NCBI GenBank assembly: GCA_028820405.1 | Contig: JAPPJI010000017.1 | Location: 1 to 34,253, forward strand | Length of the DNA: 34,253 nt | Source of the DNA: Candidatus Kaiserbacteria bacterium | GTDB lineage: Bacteria > Patescibacteriota > Minisyncoccia > Phycocordibacterales > JABAAK01 | Direction of reading: 5' to 3' | Shown here: one piece after another, positions 30,203-34,253 of the stretch | How the letters are laid out: each line of letters starts with the position of its first letter | Position numbering within the stretch: position 1 is the first letter of the stretch | Program-made: the position numbers and the translations under genes | The notes under the pieces: model-generated | What the model saw: only the letters and a program-made list of their open reading frames with translations | Told to the model about the DNA's origin: nothing | The model's database searches: none

Positions 30203-30231
30203 CCCCCGTATGTCAGGTACGGGGGACTTTT
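30203..30231 (+). terminator. Intrinsic terminator
   Basis: 8-bp stem CCCCCGTA (30203-30210)/TACGGGGG (30218-30225), then ACTTTT. Confidence 0.8.
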
Positions 30232-30248
30232 GTGGTATGGTAGAAGGT

Positions 30249-31550
30249 ATGAAGATACTACGCAGTATTGGCGGGTTACTTATTGCCCTCGCCGGTCTTG
30301 GAATAGTTATTTTTGCCGGTATCTATGTAAATGATTTAGATCAGCACCCATTTCATCTCGGTCTTGATCTCAACGGCGGTACACAGGTAACGTATACCGT
30401 TGATACCGCTGACGTGCCGGAAGAAGAGATTTCGGGGCGGGTGAGTGCTTTGCAGTACGTTATCGAGCGGCGAGTGAATGCACTCGGGGTTTCTGAGCCG
30501 AACGTCTATACCGTAACAAGTTCTGCACTTGCCGGCGTTCCGTCGGAACATCGTCTCGTCATTGAACTGCCGGGCGTCACCGACGTAACGGAAGCAACCG
30601 AAGCGATCGGAAAAACACCCTATTTAGAATTCCGTGTGCTTGACCGTGAGTCCGGAGAGTTTGTCTCATCCGGTCTTCAGGGCGGACACGTTGCGTCAGC
30701 TGACGTACAGTTTTTGCCCGGTCTCGGCGGTACACTGACGAATGAGCCGATTGTTGTCGTGAACTTTAACGGTGAGGGAAGTCGTCTCTTCGCGGATCTC
30801 ACCCGGGCAAATGTCGGCAATGCCATTGCTATTGTCCTGGACGGCACCATCATCTCATCGCCGATTGTGAATGACGTGATCCTCGGCGGCTCTGCACAAA
30901 TCTCCGGCAGTTTTGACTTGGAGTCCGCAACGGAGCTTGCTGAAAGCCTCAATCTCGGAGCTCTTCCGGTACCGATTACACTCAGCGGTACCCGTACCGT
31001 GAGTCCGACACTCGGCAGTGAGGTGTTGGAGAAGAGTTCCTTTGCCGGTCTCGTTGCACTCGCCGCCATCATACTCCTCTTTCTTGTGGTGTATCGGTTT
31101 GTCGGTCTCGTTGCCGCAGTTGCGCTTGTCGTCTATTGCACTGCGGTGCTCACCATATTTAAAGGTATCCCGGTCGTACTCACCGCCGCCGGTCTTGCCG
31201 GATTCGTTATGTCCATCGGATTTGCCGTTGATGCGAATGTTCTCATTTTTGAAAGAATGCGTGAAGAGCTCGGTCGGGGTGCCTCCCGGGAAGAAGCGGT
31301 GCGGCAGGGGTGCAAGCGGGCATGGTCAGCGATACGGGATGCGAACATTACCAGTATGATCATCGCATTGCTCCTCTTCTGGTTCGGCACTTCAATCGTC
31401 AAGGGGTTTGCCTTTGCCTTTATCGTCGGCGTACTCATCAGCATGCTCTCAGCGTATATTTTGACGCGGCTTCTGCTTCGATCAACAACCGCTGTCTTTT
31501 CAAAACGGCTTCGCAAGCTCTACCTTCCGCCATCATATGAAACACGATAA
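30249..31550 (+). CDS. secD: Protein translocase subunit SecD
   Basis: LGLDLNGGTQVTYTVD, FAVDANVLIFERMREELGRG motifs; ATG 30249 preferred over upstream ATG 30210, which lies inside the terminator. Confidence 0.94.
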   Translation: MKILRSIGGLLIALAGLGIVIFAGIYVNDLDQHPFHLGLDLNGGTQVTYTVDTADVPEEEISGRVSALQYVIERRVNALGVSEPNVYTVTSSALAGVPSEHRLVIELPGVTDVTEATEAIGKTPYLEFRVLDRESGEFVSSGLQGGHVASADVQFLPGLGGTLTNEPIVVVNFNGEGSRLFADLTRANVGNAIAIVLDGTIISSPIVNDVILGGSAQISGSFDLESATELAESLNLGALPVPITLSGTRTVSPTLGSEVLEKSSFAGLVALAAIILLFLVVYRFVGLVAAVALVVYCTAVLTIFKGIPVVLTAAGLAGFVMSIGFAVDANVLIFERMREELGRGASREEAVRQGCKRAWSAIRDANITSMIIALLLFWFGTSIVKGFAFAFIVGVLISMLSAYILTRLLLRSTTAVFSKRLRKLYLPPSYETR

Positions 31551-32520
31551 ACAAAAACGAACAGTACCAATACATGCATTTCTGGGGGCAGGGTTTGTCC
31601 TTGTTTCACTCATTGTCTCGCTGCTCATACCGTACAATATTGCACCGGAGTTTAGCGGTAGTGCGGAGTTGACGGTGCGGTTTGATGAACCGACAGAGGT
31701 CAGCATTGTTGAAGCTGCTGTGTCGGAGGTGCCGTTTTCTGTCACTGTTTTGCCGCAGGAAGGAACGGGATATCAGATCTCATCGCAGTCGCTCAGTGAT
31801 GAAGAATACCAAACCCTCCTTGCAACACTGACTGACGGTGTTGGTGCGTACACCATTGAAGAGTACCAGTCATTCTCACCTTCTATCAGTCAGGAACTGG
31901 TTCGCAAGGCGATTCTTGCAATTATCTTTGCAATGGCGCTCATCATCGCATACGTCTCCTTTGTGTTTCGTAACACATCGCCGGTTATGGCGTCCTGGAA
32001 GTACGGAACGGTTGCAGTCGTTGCCCTTGTCCATGATGTTGCAGTACCGTTCGGTGTTTTTGCCGTGATTTCACCATTCTCAGGTGCTGTCATTGACACT
32101 CTTTTCATCACCGCCATCCTTGCAACGCTCGGGTATTCGGTGAACGATACCATTGTCATCTTTGACCGTATTCGCGACCGGCTGCGGATGAACCGGGACC
32201 GGCAGGCAAAGGAGTCGTTTGAAGAGAGTGTTCGGTACGGTGTTCGAACAAGTATTCGGCGGTCTGTTTACACGTCACTGTCAACCGTCCTGCCGCTCCT
32301 CCTTCTCTTCCTGACGGTCCCGACAATGAAGTGGTTCGCATTAGCACTCTTTGTCGGTGTCATTGCGGGTACCTACTCGTCACTGTTCTTCGGTCCTGCA
32401 CTACTGATGGGGTGGAATCGACTATTCCCGCAGCGGGAAAAAAAGGAGGGCAAGAAAGGTGACACGCAACGAGCCGAAGAATCACTTCGCACCATGCTGC
32501 ATGGTGAGGATGTGCTGTAG
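31537..32520 (+). CDS. secF: Protein translocase subunit SecF
   Basis: LGYSVNDTIVIFDRIRDRLR, polytopic, 14-nt overlap with secD. Confidence 0.94.
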   Translation: MKHDKQKRTVPIHAFLGAGFVLVSLIVSLLIPYNIAPEFSGSAELTVRFDEPTEVSIVEAAVSEVPFSVTVLPQEGTGYQISSQSLSDEEYQTLLATLTDGVGAYTIEEYQSFSPSISQELVRKAILAIIFAMALIIAYVSFVFRNTSPVMASWKYGTVAVVALVHDVAVPFGVFAVISPFSGAVIDTLFITAILATLGYSVNDTIVIFDRIRDRLRMNRDRQAKESFEESVRYGVRTSIRRSVYTSLSTVLPLLLLFLTVPTMKWFALALFVGVIAGTYSSLFFGPALLMGWNRLFPQREKKEGKKGDTQRAEESLRTMLHGEDVL

Positions 32521-32535
32521 CGGGGTTGTTTGCAT

Positions 32536-33816
32536 ATGAATCTGTCGTTGCACAAACTGGAGAACGGGATACCGGTCCTTCTGAATCTTGATGAGCAGGC
32601 AGAGACGGTGTGCGTGCTTGTCGGGGTCGGTGTCGGGTCAAACCATGAAGCAGACAATGAGCACGGACTCGCTCATTTTTTTGAACACATGTGCTTCAAA
32701 GGGACGGAGACGTTTCCGAATCAGAAAGCACTCCTGACGCATCTTGACGGTTTAGGGGTTGTCTCCAACGCATTCACCTCCAACGAATACACCGCGTACT
32801 ACACACACGGACGATCGGAACGTTGCTCTGACATGCTGCAGGTGACGGCAGATATTTTCTTGCATTCTCTCTTTGCTGAGGAGGAGGTTGCAAAAGAGAA
32901 GGGGGTTGTACTTGAAGAGATTGCGATGTATGAGGATGATCCGTCGGAAAAGAGTCATGAATCGGTTGAACTCTCCCTCTTTGCCGGTACCGCAGCCGGT
33001 CACCCTGTTATCGGTACGGTTCCGTCAGTGCAGTCATTTTCTCGCAGTCAGTTTGTTTCCTTTTTTGAAAAACACTACACAACAGGCAACATGATTATCT
33101 CTATTGCCGGCAAGTTTGATCCGGAACAGGTGCTCTCCGAACTCAACCGCCTCTATACAAAAGCTCCCGCAGGAAAAAAAGCGGATCCGATCATCCTCAC
33201 GCCGTCCGGTCCCGCCGCTTCGCACCGGAGTATTGTGCGAAGTGATATGGAACAGATGCGTGTTGCAATCGGCGGCTACGCACCGTCCATGCAAAGCAGC
33301 GATCGGTTTGCTGCAACGGTATTTACAACACTCTTCGGCGGATCCATGAGCTCACGCCTCTTTCTCCGTATTCGTGAAGAGATGGGCGCCTGCTATGACA
33401 TCGGGTCGTATAACCACATGCAATCAAGTGCGGGATTGCACGGCATCTCAACCGGCATACCGCCTGCACGGGTTGCCGAGGTGTCGGGTGCGATTGCTGA
33501 GGAATGCAGCAAGGTGTGTGCTGATGCGGTATCTGATGAAGAATTGCGGCGGGCAAAAGATCAGGTACTCGGTCGATTTGCTGTCGCCCGTGAAAGTGTG
33601 GGTCAGCGGGCAACACGGCAGGCACTCCTCTATCTGCAAACGGGGGGCGGTGAAGACGAGCACACGTTTGTGCAACATATCGAGGCAGTGACTGCAGATG
33701 CGGTGCAACAGGTTGCACGGGATATCTACACCCCGCAAAAGATGGCGATCTGCTACATTGGAAAAGATGAGGTGCAAGAAGAAGTTTCAGATGCCTTTTT
33801 CAAAACGCTGGTATGA
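32536..33816 (+). CDS. M16 family zinc peptidase
   Basis: GLAHFFEHMCFKGTETFPN (HxxEH), downstream Glu region, M16 C-terminal domain. Confidence 0.93.
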   Translation: MNLSLHKLENGIPVLLNLDEQAETVCVLVGVGVGSNHEADNEHGLAHFFEHMCFKGTETFPNQKALLTHLDGLGVVSNAFTSNEYTAYYTHGRSERCSDMLQVTADIFLHSLFAEEEVAKEKGVVLEEIAMYEDDPSEKSHESVELSLFAGTAAGHPVIGTVPSVQSFSRSQFVSFFEKHYTTGNMIISIAGKFDPEQVLSELNRLYTKAPAGKKADPIILTPSGPAASHRSIVRSDMEQMRVAIGGYAPSMQSSDRFAATVFTTLFGGSMSSRLFLRIREEMGACYDIGSYNHMQSSAGLHGISTGIPPARVAEVSGAIAEECSKVCADAVSDEELRRAKDQVLGRFAVARESVGQRATRQALLYLQTGGGEDEHTFVQHIEAVTADAVQQVARDIYTPQKMAICYIGKDEVQEEVSDAFFKTLV

Positions 33817-34145
33817 ATACGGATACGATTTCAATCGATGATTTTTTTCGGGTTGTGTTGGTTGCCGGTCGTATTGATGCGGCTGAGGCAGTACCGGATT
33901 CAAAAAAACTGCTGAAACTGACGGTGCACATCGGCAGTGAAGACCGTCAGATTATTGCCGGCATCGCTCCGCACGCGGAGCCGGAGGGGTTGATAGGGAG
34001 GGGGTGTGTGATTGTTGCAAATCTGGAGCCAAAAGTATTAGCCGGTCTTGAGAGCCAGGGAATGCTGCTTGCCGGTGTTGCTGAAGACGGATCGTTTGAT
34101 CTCGTGCACTGTCCGGGAGTTTCGCCGGGTACGCGAGTGCGGTAA
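33813..34145 (+). CDS. tRNA-binding (EMAP/MetRS C-terminal/CsaA-like) domain protein
   Basis: FFRVVLVAGRIDAAEAVPDSKKLLKLTVHIGSEDRQIIAGI...VIVANLEPKVLAGLESQGMLLA. Confidence 0.88.
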   Translation: MNTDTISIDDFFRVVLVAGRIDAAEAVPDSKKLLKLTVHIGSEDRQIIAGIAPHAEPEGLIGRGCVIVANLEPKVLAGLESQGMLLAGVAEDGSFDLVHCPGVSPGTRVR

Positions 34146-34204
34146 GATAACACAACACCCACTGTAGTTCTGTCAAGAAAGGGTGTCGGTTGACACTAAA
34201 TCTG

Positions 34205-34213
34205 TGGTATAGT
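34205..34213 (+). promoter_or_regulatory. Extended -10 TGGTATAGT upstream of the next (out-of-window) gene
   Basis: TGG-TATAGT matches the window-wide extended -10 form; TGTCAA-N13-TTGACA dyad just upstream. Confidence 0.5.
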
Positions 34214-34253
34214 CATAGGTAGACCTGCACCTTTAAACCATCACACCGAAAGG

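Overview
The window is a compact bacterial chromosome segment, almost all genes on + strand. The mix of short gene families, tiny intergenic gaps and surface-protein types suggests a reduced-genome Patescibacteria/CPR-type organism, but that is inference only. I support about 33 protein genes: ABC-F ATPase, uppP, a DUF2779-type nuclease, two pilin-like proteins, ligA, gatC, gatA, a Fic protein, a secreted S1-like protease, rpsR, a lipoprotein, mpg, tyrS, proS, a DEDDh exonuclease, a peroxiredoxin, an S51 peptidase, an FKBP PPIase, uvrB, pepA, an FG-GAP/PG-binding surface protein, rodA, secD, secF, an M16 peptidase and a tRNA-binding protein. There are two tRNAs (Thr-GGT and an initiator Met-CAT). 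The most interesting signals are: (1) a recurrent extended -10 motif (TGN-TATACT or TACAAT-like) placed 6-9 nt before start codons at about 14 genes, implying widespread leaderless transcription; (2) an island between rodA and secD with two tandem putative small RNAs, each with its own -10 and strong intrinsic terminator, followed by an orphan 108-aa protein that has a strong Shine-Dalgarno; (3) an alternating array of seven CGGGTAT/ATACCCG motifs within a 44-bp direct repeat upstream of fic; (4) an initiator tRNA with A1:U72 and A29:U41; (5) a LigA that has lost two of four zinc-finger cysteines; (6) a palindromic AGTATACT that could act as a bidirectional promoter for tRNA-Thr and an unannotated 41-aa membrane protein. 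All functional calls are from reading the sequence; no database searches were run.
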